Positions 1 through 5,403 of a DNA stretch of 5,780 bases are shown piece after piece. The notes beneath the pieces are model-generated. The model was given only the letters and a program-made list of their open reading frames with translations, ran no database searches and was not told the origin of the DNA. The DNA lies in NCBI GenBank assembly GCA_030043435.1, contig JASHXR010000004.1, positions 1 through 5,780 of the forward strand, written 5' to 3'. How positions within the stretch are numbered: position 1 is the first letter of the stretch; the number at the start of each line of letters is the position of its first letter. The position numbers and the translations under genes are program-made. This DNA is from Microcaldota archaeon. Lineage in GTDB: Archaea > Micrarchaeota > Micrarchaeia > Micrarchaeales > CABMGC01.

Positions 1-1
1 A

Positions 2-910
2 AGGGCGATAGTCACAGAGATGGAGGAGGGGCGCGGCTTCTCGGACCGGCTCTCCGGCATGGGCTACGTCAACCTCGACCTGAGGCACCTCGAGCGCGAG
101 GTCATAGACGAGAGGCTGCCCATGATAAAGGACATGGCGATCAAGACGCTCGGCCTCGATCCGTCGAGGGATATGCTGCCGGTCAGGCCGGCAGCGCACT
201 TCACGATGGGAGGGATAGACACGGACATCGAGGGGAGGGCGATGGTAGGTCCGGCCAGGCGCCCCTCTGACTCGGTCTGGGCCGTAGGGGAGTGCGCGTG
301 CGTCAGCGTCCACGGCGCGAACAGGCTGGGCTCCAACTCGCTGAGCCAGTGCGCTGTCTGGGGCAGGAGGGTCGGAACGGCTGCGGCCAAGCGCGCGCTC
401 CTGAGGAAGGGGATGGCACGGCATGGCGCTGAGGAGAGAGTGGCTGAGGAGATGGCGCAGTCTGAGGCGAGGCGCATCGAGCGCATGGTCTCGGGAGAGG
501 GCGACGAGGACCCTTACGCACTCCTAAGGGAGGCGCAGGCGGTGCTAGGCTCCCACCTCTATGTCTACAGGTCGATGCGCTCGATGGCCGTGGCAGTGAA
601 GCGCCTGAGGTCGATAAGGTCGAGGCTCGGGAGGGCGTACGTGCGGGAGAGGCGCATGGTATACAATACCAACCTGCGCGACGTGCTCGAGATCTCCAGC
701 ATGCTCGAGCTGGCTGTCGTCGCAGCAGAGGGCGCGGCGAGGAGGAGGGAGAGCAGGGGTGCGCACGCGGTGCGCGAGTACCCGAAGCGCGACGATGTGA
801 GATGGCTCAAGCACACCATCTCGCAGAAGGGCGGGATCGGAGGGGGCAGCAGGATAAGCTACCTGCCTGTAGTGATAACAAGGTGGAAGCCGGAAGAGAG
901 AAGGTATTGA
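2..910 (+). CDS. sdhA: Succinate dehydrogenase / fumarate reductase flavoprotein subunit, C-terminal half (5' truncated by window edge)
   Basis: This is the FAD-bearing catalytic subunit of complex II, which interconverts succinate and fumarate. The frame is open to the window edge, so the ATG at 20 is internal: the preceding residues RAIVTEM align with the SdhA segment before EGRG. By comparison with E. coli SdhA from memory, the FAD-binding N-terminal half and the catalytic arginine (Arg286 there) lie just upstream of the window. Visible landmarks are PAAHFTMGG (His codon 197-199, equivalent to E. coli His354) and GECACVSVHGANRLGSNSL (Arg codon 323-325), both of which line the dicarboxylate site. 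A helical C-terminal domain follows, then the usual ending PKRDDVRWLKHT and YLPVVITRWKPEERRY. About 302 residues are present, close to the matching part of E. coli SdhA (588 residues). The SdhC-like gene follows after 34 nt, so they are probably cotranscribed. Direction in vivo (oxidation or fumarate reduction) cannot be read from this part. Confidence 0.95.
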   Translation, partial: RAIVTEMEEGRGFSDRLSGMGYVNLDLRHLEREVIDERLPMIKDMAIKTLGLDPSRDMLPVRPAAHFTMGGIDTDIEGRAMVGPARRPSDSVWAVGECACVSVHGANRLGSNSLSQCAVWGRRVGTAAAKRALLRKGMARHGAEERVAEEMAQSEARRIERMVSGEGDEDPYALLREAQAVLGSHLYVYRSMRSMAVAVKRLRSIRSRLGRAYVRERRMVYNTNLRDVLEISSMLELAVVAAEGAARRRESRGAHAVREYPKRDDVRWLKHTISQKGGIGGGSRISYLPVVITRWKPEERRY

Positions 911-933
911 GAGGCGTAGCGATGCGGCGATAC

Positions 934-940
934 GAGGTGG
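934..940 (+). promoter_or_regulatory. Shine-Dalgarno sequence for the SdhC-like gene
   Basis: The sequence gaggtgg ends 4 nt before the ATG at 945. It is a strong match to an archaeal anti-SD and supports this start. The core aggt sits 6 nt from the start codon, a spacing almost repeated upstream of uS12 and of the preferred uS7 start. Confidence 0.7.
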
Positions 941-944
941 TCTG

Positions 945-1361
945 ATGGGAGAGAGCATTGACACGAGGGGAGGTGAGGGAAGGATAGCCAGGGTGTTGGG
1001 TTTCGACACAGGCGCCTTCGTCCACATGCTCGCCTACAGGGTCCTCATCTTCGCCTCGCTGGCGACGGGGATAGCGATACTCGCGACTGCACTGCTCTTC
1101 CAAGGCAGCCTAGAGAGCGCGTATATAGAGGCGCTGGTGCTTGTGGTCTGGGCGCTCTTCACTGTAGAGGTCTACGCAGTGGCTAAGGCTGCTGTGCTGA
1201 TAGCGTCGCGGGGAAGGTTCTCGCCTGACCTCAACCGGTCGTTCGTAAGCGCATCAGGCGGCAGCCCTTGGCTCGGCCTCGTCTGCGCAGGCGCCCCTTA
1301 CGCCGCTACCGCGGCGTGGGTCATCGGCTTCGCGGCCATATTCGCGATGTGGTTCCTATGA
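945..1361 (+). CDS. sdhC: SdhC-like membrane anchor subunit of complex II (three predicted transmembrane helices)
   Basis: The protein has 138 residues. After a soluble, charged N-terminus (1-25), I see three hydrophobic segments at about 33-52, 60-87 and 109-137, the last reaching the C-terminus. Position between SdhA and SdhB, length and topology suggest a complex II membrane anchor that carries quinone chemistry. There is no clear family motif: the SdhC signature (S-x-x-HR-x-[ST]G type) is absent. The only histidine, H27, lies before the first helix, so no intramembrane heme b ligand pair is visible. A good Shine-Dalgarno (gaggtgg) precedes the ATG. The stop overlaps the start of the SdhB gene in an ATGA (1358-1361), which implies translational coupling. 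The assignment is inferred mainly from context; it could equally be named SdhD. The gene symbol is provisional. Confidence 0.7.
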   Translation: MGESIDTRGGEGRIARVLGFDTGAFVHMLAYRVLIFASLATGIAILATALLFQGSLESAYIEALVLVVWALFTVEVYAVAKAAVLIASRGRFSPDLNRSFVSASGGSPWLGLVCAGAPYAATAAWVIGFAAIFAMWFL

Positions 1362-2362
1362 GGGCTTCGAGATACATGCTGGTCTTCTACGCCTCGATCA
1401 TAGGCGTGCCTCTCCTCCTCTACCTGATGCTCATCGCCGACGCGCTGGGCGCGCAGCTCGTCGGCCGCGCACTGCTCGTGCTCGCCTCTCTTGGCCTCAT
1501 CGCCTTCGGCGCCATGGGCTTCGCAGAGGTCTGGGCGCACGGGCCCAGGGAGAGTGCTGATGTGGCGGTAGAGCCAAGGCGCGCCGCGGCCATACCTGTC
1601 TATCACGCGGAGAGGGGCGGCGGAGGCCGCCGCATCGTCAGCTTCAGCGTCGCCAGGTTCATCGGAGAGAAGAAGGCGGTAGAGAGGGAGGCGTACAGGG
1701 TCGAGGTCGACGGGCACTCCACCGTGCTCTCCGCGCTGCTGAGCATAAAGGAGAGGCAGGACCAGACGCTCGCGATAAGGTATAGCTGCAGGATGGGCAT
1801 CTGCGGGTCGTGCGGGATGGTCGTGAACGGGAAGCCGGTGCTGGCATGCGAGACCAACGCGCTCAAGGCTGCCGAGGGAGGTGAGATAGACGTGGAGCCG
1901 ATGTACGGCCATCCGCTGCTCAAGGACCTCGTCACCGACTTCGACGACTTCTTCGAGAGGCACGTCTCGGTGGAGCCGGGAAGGTACAGGCTGGACTCCA
2001 GGGAGAAGTACGCGGCGAAGGAGGCGTACAAGCAGAGCCGGGAGGAGATCGACAGGTACCTGCCGTACTCGTACTGCATCTCATGCGGCCTCTGCCTCGA
2101 TGCCTGCCCCGTCGTCAACTCGAATCCTGAGTTCATAGGCCCCCAGGCGCTCTCGCAGGCATATAGGTACCATGCAGACTCGCTCGACCAGAGGGGCGAG
2201 GAGAGGCTCCTTTCAGTAGACAGCCTGGCCGGAGTATGGGGCTGCGAGTTCGCAGGCGCATGCTCGAAGGTCTGCCCGAAGGGCGTCGACCCCGCAGCTG
2301 CGATACAGCTCCTCAAAGGCGAGCTGATGAAGGATGCTGTCGTTGGCAAGAAGGACAAGTAA
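1358..2362 (+). CDS. sdhB: Succinate dehydrogenase / fumarate reductase iron-sulfur subunit with N-terminal two-helix membrane domain (SdhD-SdhB-like fusion)
   Basis: This 334-residue protein passes electrons from SdhA FAD to quinone. Residues 7-27 and about 34-56 are hydrophobic helices, followed by a linker (60-86). A standard SdhB begins near RIVSFSVARF. The [2Fe-2S] cysteines are C144, C149, C152 and C164 (SCRMGICGSCGM...LAC). The [4Fe-4S] ligands are C240, C243, C246 and C306, and the [3Fe-4S] ligands are C250, C296 and C302 (CISCGLCLDACP and GCEFAGACSKVCPKG). SdhB is usually about 230-260 residues, so the extra length equals the membrane domain. The frame is open further upstream to 1268, but that part overlaps the third helix of the SdhC-like gene. 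The ATG at 1358 in the ATGA overlap is therefore the better start. An in-frame GTG at 1562 (residue 69) could start a stand-alone SdhB, so fusion versus internal start is not settled. The position of conserved Arg before the first 3Fe-4S-region cysteine is Gly, and the His after it is Glu. Confidence 0.93.
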   Translation: MRASRYMLVFYASIIGVPLLLYLMLIADALGAQLVGRALLVLASLGLIAFGAMGFAEVWAHGPRESADVAVEPRRAAAIPVYHAERGGGGRRIVSFSVARFIGEKKAVEREAYRVEVDGHSTVLSALLSIKERQDQTLAIRYSCRMGICGSCGMVVNGKPVLACETNALKAAEGGEIDVEPMYGHPLLKDLVTDFDDFFERHVSVEPGRYRLDSREKYAAKEAYKQSREEIDRYLPYSYCISCGLCLDACPVVNSNPEFIGPQALSQAYRYHADSLDQRGEERLLSVDSLAGVWGCEFAGACSKVCPKGVDPAAAIQLLKGELMKDAVVGKKDK

Positions 2363-2408
2363 GACAGGCGATGCGGCGTTAGACGCACGTCAAATGCCCC
2401 TTCACGCG

Positions 2409-2416
2409 TATATATG
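2409..2416 (+). promoter_or_regulatory. TATA box of the acetyltransferase gene
   Basis: The box tatatatg lies in the 86-nt gap after the SdhB stop and stands out from GC-rich surroundings. A typical archaeal spacing of about 26 nt from the box centre puts the transcription start near 2436-2440, giving a leader of only about 10 nt before the ATG at 2449. It implies transcription independent of the sdh operon. No clear BRE could be read. Confidence 0.55.
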
Positions 2417-2448
2417 AGAAGCGCCACATCTTGATATACGGTGACTAT

Positions 2449-3024
2449 ATGGTCGAGAGGCAACGTGGTAGGCCTGATGCGGCAGGCGCAAGGAGCGCAG
2501 ATGCTACAGCGGATTCTGCAGGTATCAGAGGCGCACTGCCGCGGCCGAGGATAGAGGCAGGAAGCGTCAACTACCATGAGATGGATGTGGCCGGAAGGCG
2601 CGAGTTCGACGCCTTCCTGAGGCGCGCCTTTGAGATGGACGATGACGAGCCGGTATACCATGGCGCTCAGATGCACCGCGAGTATCTGGCGAGGGACGCC
2701 GACACAGGCAGGCTTCTCGGATATGCCAGTATGCGGCCCCCAGCTGATTCGGTCGTCTCCTTCAACGTAGCGTGGGTGGCCCCAGAGGCGAGGCGCATCG
2801 GCGTCTACACGACGCTCTTGAGGTCCAGGCTTGAGGACGTATTGGCTGACCCCGGCGCCAAGGAGATAGAGGCAGATACGAAACCCGCCTCACTGAACGG
2901 CATTAGGAAGGCGCTGGACTGGTTAGTCTCCGAGGGGCGCCTGGCGGGCTATGCGCTCACTGAAGACAAGCGCTCCGGATATGTCAGGATTGCCCTGAGG
3001 AAGGGGCGCGGCGCGCAGGATTGA
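2449..3024 (+). CDS. GNAT-like N-acetyltransferase (substrate unknown)
   Basis: The protein has 191 residues. Residues 1-36 are rich in Ala, Arg, Gly and Asp and look disordered. A compact alpha/beta domain follows. The segment FNVAWVAPEARRIGVYTTLL (105-124) resembles GNAT strand beta4 plus the acetyl-CoA pyrophosphate loop: R115-x-x-G118-x-Y120 stands where Q/R-x-x-G-x-G/A is usual, so the last position is atypical. KEIEADTKPASLNGIRKALD (138-157) resembles the beta5/alpha4 region with its conserved Asn. GYASMRPP (91-98) fits beta2-3. Acetyl-CoA-dependent transfer is therefore likely, with unknown substrate. A TTG at 2431 is in frame but lies only about 22 nt from the TATA box, upstream of the expected transcript start, so the ATG at 2449 is preferred. 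The gene appears monocistronic. A degenerate GNAT fold with no enzyme activity is possible. Confidence 0.65.
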   Translation: MVERQRGRPDAAGARSADATADSAGIRGALPRPRIEAGSVNYHEMDVAGRREFDAFLRRAFEMDDDEPVYHGAQMHREYLARDADTGRLLGYASMRPPADSVVSFNVAWVAPEARRIGVYTTLLRSRLEDVLADPGAKEIEADTKPASLNGIRKALDWLVSEGRLAGYALTEDKRSGYVRIALRKGRGAQD

Positions 3025-3065
3025 TGCGCGCTCCCATCGCAACGCAAAGCTGGCGCGGCGCATCC

Positions 3066-3073
3066 TATAAATA
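3066..3073 (+). promoter_or_regulatory. TATA box upstream of the aspartase/fumarase gene
   Basis: The sequence tataaata is a near-ideal archaeal TATA box in an otherwise GC-rich intergenic stretch. It predicts a transcription start around 3093-3098, which is downstream of the in-frame TTG at 3076. This conflict makes the start codon of the following gene uncertain. Confidence 0.6.
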
Positions 3074-3075
3074 CC

Positions 3076-4503
3076 TTGACATCTAATCATGATCAGGGTG
3101 ACTGCATCAGGTACAGGACGGAGAGGGACGCGCTGGGCAGGGTCAGGGTGCCTGCAGACGCATACTACGGCTCTGATACGCAGAGGACCCTTGATAACTT
3201 CGCAGTCTCAGGAGTGCGCGTTCCTACAGAGTTCATCGATGCGTATCTAATGCTCAAGAAGGCCGCAGCGATAGCGAACATGAGAGCGGGAAAGTTGGAT
3301 AGGAGGAGGGGCAAGGCTATCGTCAAGGCGTGCGATATGCTGCTCCGCGACAAGCCTGCAGGCCAGTTCCCCATAGACATCTTCCAGGCAGGGGCCGGGA
3401 CGAGCACCAACATGAACGTTAACGAGGTGGTCGCAAACACGGCGATAGGACTACTCGGCGGCGCGAGGGGGGAGTATAAGACGGTGCACCCTAACGACCA
3501 CGTCAACATGTCCCAGTCGACAAACGACACGTATCCGTCGGTGATAAACATATCGTCGTATCTCGCGGCCAGGAGGAAGCTCATACCGGCTCTGAGGCTC
3601 CTCGAGGCCACGCTCTACGCAAAGTCAAGGGAGTTCTCGTCCATCGTCAAGGTGGGAAGGACGCACCTGCAGGATGCCGTGCCTATGACGCTTGGGGAGG
3701 AGTTCTCCGGGTATGCCGCCACGGTGGGCCACTGCGCGGTGCTTGTCGACGGAGCGGCGAGGGGCCTCCTCGAGCTGCCCCTCGGCGGCACTGCGGTAGG
3801 CACAGGGATGAACGCGGGGCAGGCGTATGCAAGGTACGCCATAGCCGAGCTTAGAGGCATTACCGGAGTTGCGTTCAGGCAGAGCAGGAACAGGTTCGCG
3901 GCGACGCAGAACAGGCTCGAGGTGCTCGCGCTCAACGACGCGATGAAGGAGAGCGCGGTGGCGCTGATGAAGATAGCCAATGACTTCAGGATACTGGCCT
4001 CTGGGCCCAGGGGGGGCATACACGAGCTCCTATTGCCTTCCGTGATGCCGGGCTCCTCGATAATGCCGGGCAAGGTGAATCCGAGCATACCTGAGATGCT
4101 CGGCATGGTCTGCCTCCAGGTGATTGGGATGAACAGGGCGGTGACCGGGGCAGTGGAGGGCGCGCAGCTCGAGCTCAACGTCTTCTCTCCTGTCATAGCG
4201 TATGACACACTCTTCGGGATGGAGATCCTCTCCAACGCGGTCCGCACCTTCTCGGAGAGGTGCGTAAGGGGGACCGCGGCCTCCAGGGACCGCATCTCGA
4301 GGATGCTCGAGGAGGACCTCTCTGTGGCTACGGCGCTCAACCCGTACATAGGATATGCGAAGGCGGCGCAGCTCGCCAATGCGGCATACAGGGAGGGCAA
4401 GACGATAAAGGAGGTGTGCATGGAGAGGGGCATACTCGACAGCAAGACGCTCGACGCGGTGCTGGACCCGAGAAGGATGGCACTGGCGCGCAAAAAGGGA
4501 TAG
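3076..4503 (+). CDS. aspA: Fumarase/aspartase superfamily lyase, probably aspartate ammonia-lyase (class II fumarase is the alternative)
   Basis: It belongs to the homotetrameric lyases that form fumarate, either from aspartate (releasing ammonia) or from malate. Numbering from the TTG, the superfamily signature GSSIMPGKVNP (326-336) carries the catalytic serine S327 and K333. Other active-site residues are T109, N150 and H197 (GRTHLQDA), all at a constant +9 offset from E. coli FumC. Several features favour aspartase: PADAYYG instead of the fumarase W-G-A-Q-T-Q, QAGAGTSTNMN with Ala107 where FumC has substrate-binding Ser98, SQSTNDTYP rather than SSND-F, NPSIPEM after the signature, GAQLELNV instead of N-F/H-FELNV, and a C-terminus with LNPYIGY and KEVCMERGIL. 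Fumarase-like traits are TQRT and HPNDHVN. Length (about 465-475) is normal. The first in-frame start is TTG at 3076; homology begins near YRTERDALG, so the true start may be near 3098-3106. The gene is probably monocistronic and cytoplasmic. Family is near certain; substrate is about 70:30 for aspartate. Confidence 0.9.
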   Translation: MTSNHDQGDCIRYRTERDALGRVRVPADAYYGSDTQRTLDNFAVSGVRVPTEFIDAYLMLKKAAAIANMRAGKLDRRRGKAIVKACDMLLRDKPAGQFPIDIFQAGAGTSTNMNVNEVVANTAIGLLGGARGEYKTVHPNDHVNMSQSTNDTYPSVINISSYLAARRKLIPALRLLEATLYAKSREFSSIVKVGRTHLQDAVPMTLGEEFSGYAATVGHCAVLVDGAARGLLELPLGGTAVGTGMNAGQAYARYAIAELRGITGVAFRQSRNRFAATQNRLEVLALNDAMKESAVALMKIANDFRILASGPRGGIHELLLPSVMPGSSIMPGKVNPSIPEMLGMVCLQVIGMNRAVTGAVEGAQLELNVFSPVIAYDTLFGMEILSNAVRTFSERCVRGTAASRDRISRMLEEDLSVATALNPYIGYAKAAQLANAAYREGKTIKEVCMERGILDSKTLDAVLDPRRMALARKKG

Positions 4504-4522
4504 CGACTCGGTTTGCCGTGGG

Positions 4523-4566
4523 AACCTTGTCAAGAACGCCCCTGAGGAGCGCCCTTTCTCAAGGTT
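4523..4566 (+). repeat. Inverted repeat aaccttg / caaggtt at the ribosomal operon promoter
   Basis: The arms aaccttg (4523-4529) and caaggtt (4560-4566) are exact 7-bp inverted copies separated by 30 nt. The right arm runs into the TATA box and covers the place where a BRE would lie. It could be an operator or the base of a stem ending the upstream transcript, but 7 bp over 30 nt may be chance. Confidence 0.25.
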
Positions 4567-4572
4567 TATATA
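4565..4572 (+). promoter_or_regulatory. TATA box of the eL30-uS12-uS7 operon
   Basis: The sequence tttatata matches the archaeal TATA consensus well. It predicts transcription from about 4594-4600, so the mRNA would have a leader of roughly 60 nt before the eL30 ATG. This is longer than the approximately 10 nt inferred for the acetyltransferase gene. The leader contains a small gaac/gttc hairpin candidate (4613-4625). No strong Shine-Dalgarno lies before the ATG. The rest of the 4504-4658 gap holds no gene I can support. Confidence 0.6.
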
Positions 4573-4658
4573 CCTTCCCGCCCAATATCTATCACGGCTT
4601 ATCTTAGATTCGGAACTGTCGGTTCTTTCTCAGGCTAGGCTGCTGCTCTGATGGTCAT

Positions 4659-4958
4659 ATGGGAGATCTCTCAAGCGACATTAGGTTGGCTATGGGCACA
4701 GGCAAGGTCAGCCTTGGCTGCAGGGGCGTCGTGAGATGCATAGGCTCCAACTCGGCCCTCGCCGTAGTGGTCGCGACGAAGGGGGAGAAGGAGACGGTAG
4801 GGGACATAGTGCACATGTGCGCCGTATCAGGCACGCGGCTGATAAGGTTCTCGGGCAACTCGATAGAGCTCGGCGCTGCGTGCGGCCGTCCGCACTCGGT
4901 AAACAGCCTCGCCATACTCGAGGCGGGGAACTCGAAGATACTGACGGAGGAATACTAA
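4659..4958 (+). CDS. rpl30e: Large-subunit ribosomal protein eL30 (L30e)
   Basis: This 99-residue protein of the 60S-type large subunit is shared by archaea and eukaryotes, in the L7Ae/L30e RNA-binding fold. The family pattern is clear: SSDIRLAMGTGKVSLG at the N-terminus (archaeal form: D-L-x-K-E-L-R-x-A-x-x-T-G-K-V), the central strand ALAVVVATKG, and the highly recognisable FSGNSIELGAACGRPHSVNS (64-83). The ending LAILEAGNSKIL is typical. The length is normal. A second ATG at 4651 is in another frame, so 4659 is the start. uS12 follows after 11 nt. In many archaea this gene sits between RNA polymerase subunit genes and nusA; here the upstream neighbour is a metabolic lyase and nusA is absent. 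Confidence 0.93.
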   Translation: MGDLSSDIRLAMGTGKVSLGCRGVVRCIGSNSALAVVVATKGEKETVGDIVHMCAVSGTRLIRFSGNSIELGAACGRPHSVNSLAILEAGNSKILTEEY

Positions 4959-4962
4959 AGGT
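4957..4962 (+). promoter_or_regulatory. Shine-Dalgarno sequence for uS12
   Basis: The sequence aaaggt overlaps the eL30 stop codon and lies 7 nt before the uS12 ATG at 4970. It fixes the start at the first residue of the homologous region and argues for cotranscription with eL30. Confidence 0.6.
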
Positions 4963-4969
4963 TGAATCG

Positions 4970-5398
4970 ATGGCGAAGGGAGAGTTTGCTGCCAGGGAGC
5001 TCGTGAAGAAGAGGAAGAGGCACAGGATGCTCAACAAGTGGTGGAAGAGGAAGTACTTCAAGATAAAGAAGAGGTATGACCCTGTCGGCACTGTGCCGAT
5101 GGCCAAGGCGCTCGTCCTGCAGAAGTTCGTGCTGCAGCAGAAGCAGCCCCACTCTGGGCTCATAAAATGCGTGCGCGTGCAGGTAGTCAAGAACGGGAAG
5201 GTGGTAGGCGCTTATGTGCCTTACGACGGCTCCATAAACTTCATAGAGGAGCACGACGAGGTCATGATACAGGGCATGGGAGGCTCGCAGCGCGGCGCAA
5301 TGGGCTCGATCCCAGGCCTGAGGTTCAGGGTCGTCGGAGTGAACGGAGCCGACCTATACGAGGTAGTCAAGGGCAGGAAGGAGAAGCCGAAGAGGTAG
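4970..5398 (+). CDS. rps12: Small-subunit ribosomal protein uS12 (S12)
   Basis: This 142-residue protein of the 30S decoding centre has normal archaeal length (about 140-147). The match to archaeal/eukaryotic uS12 (S23) is clear: FAAREL near the N-terminus, KCVRVQVVKNGKVVGAYVP (66-84), INFIEEHDEVMIQGMGG, and the terminal EVVKGRKEKPKR. Two decoding loops deviate. The usual KQPNSA reads KQPHSG (K58-G63, His at 61), and the usual GDIPGVRY reads GSIPGLRF (112-119, Ser at 113 in place of a highly conserved Asp). The segment at 14-35 is unusually basic and aromatic (two adjacent Trp). The frame is open upstream through eL30 to an ATG at 4736, but that part is shadow. The uS7 frame follows within 5 nt of the stop, so the genes form one operon. 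Identity is secure despite the divergence. Confidence 0.95.
   Translation: MAKGEFAARELVKKRKRHRMLNKWWKRKYFKIKKRYDPVGTVPMAKALVLQKFVLQQKQPHSGLIKCVRVQVVKNGKVVGAYVPYDGSINFIEEHDEVMIQGMGGSQRGAMGSIPGLRFRVVGVNGADLYEVVKGRKEKPKR
5392..5396 (+). promoter_or_regulatory. Shine-Dalgarno sequence favouring a GTG start for uS7
   Basis: The sequence gaggt spans the end of the uS12 gene and lies 7 nt before the GTG at 5404. This is the same spacing seen for uS12 and about the same as for the SdhC-like gene. The alternative ATG at 5431 has only weak purine stretches (gggag, gatgag) upstream. Confidence 0.5.
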
Positions 5399-5403
5399 TG
5401 TTT

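Noticed and set aside
1268..1357. Upstream extension of SdhB to an ATG at 1268
   Set aside because: These 30 codons overlap the third transmembrane helix of the SdhC-like gene and translate to an Arg-rich shadow peptide. The ATGA overlap at 1358 is the natural start.
919..2378. 11-bp direct repeat gcgatgcggcg just after the sdhA stop (919-929) and the sdhB stop (2368-2378)
   Set aside because: In a GC-rich window of this size a few 11-bp repeats are expected by chance. There are only two copies and no further similarity around them.
1603..2676. Long antisense open frame (357 codons) across sdhB and the acetyltransferase gene
   Set aside because: It is opposite strongly conserved SdhB with all cluster cysteines and spans a promoter region. 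Its translation is Ser/Leu/Pro-rich without recognisable motifs, as expected for the complement of GC-rich coding DNA.
3023..3064. 7-bp inverted repeat gatgcgc / gcgcatc with a 28-nt loop between the acetyltransferase stop and the next TATA box
   Set aside because: It is short, GC-rich and widely spaced, with no T-run for a terminator. It could be an operator, but the sequence alone does not support it.
3615..4493. Antisense open frame (292 codons) opposite the aspartase-like gene
   Set aside because: It mirrors a conserved enzyme gene. Its composition is that of a shadow frame, and it has no promoter or Shine-Dalgarno that I can see.
4645..4670. Possible kink-turn (tgatg and ggaga pieces) in the eL30 leader for autoregulation
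   Set aside because: I could not form convincing stems on both sides of the putative bulge, so the match to tgatg alone is not evidence.
4736..4969. Upstream extension of uS12 to an ATG at 4736
   Set aside because: The stretch overlaps eL30 in another frame and has no uS12 similarity. The ATG at 4970 has a Shine-Dalgarno and matches the start of the family.
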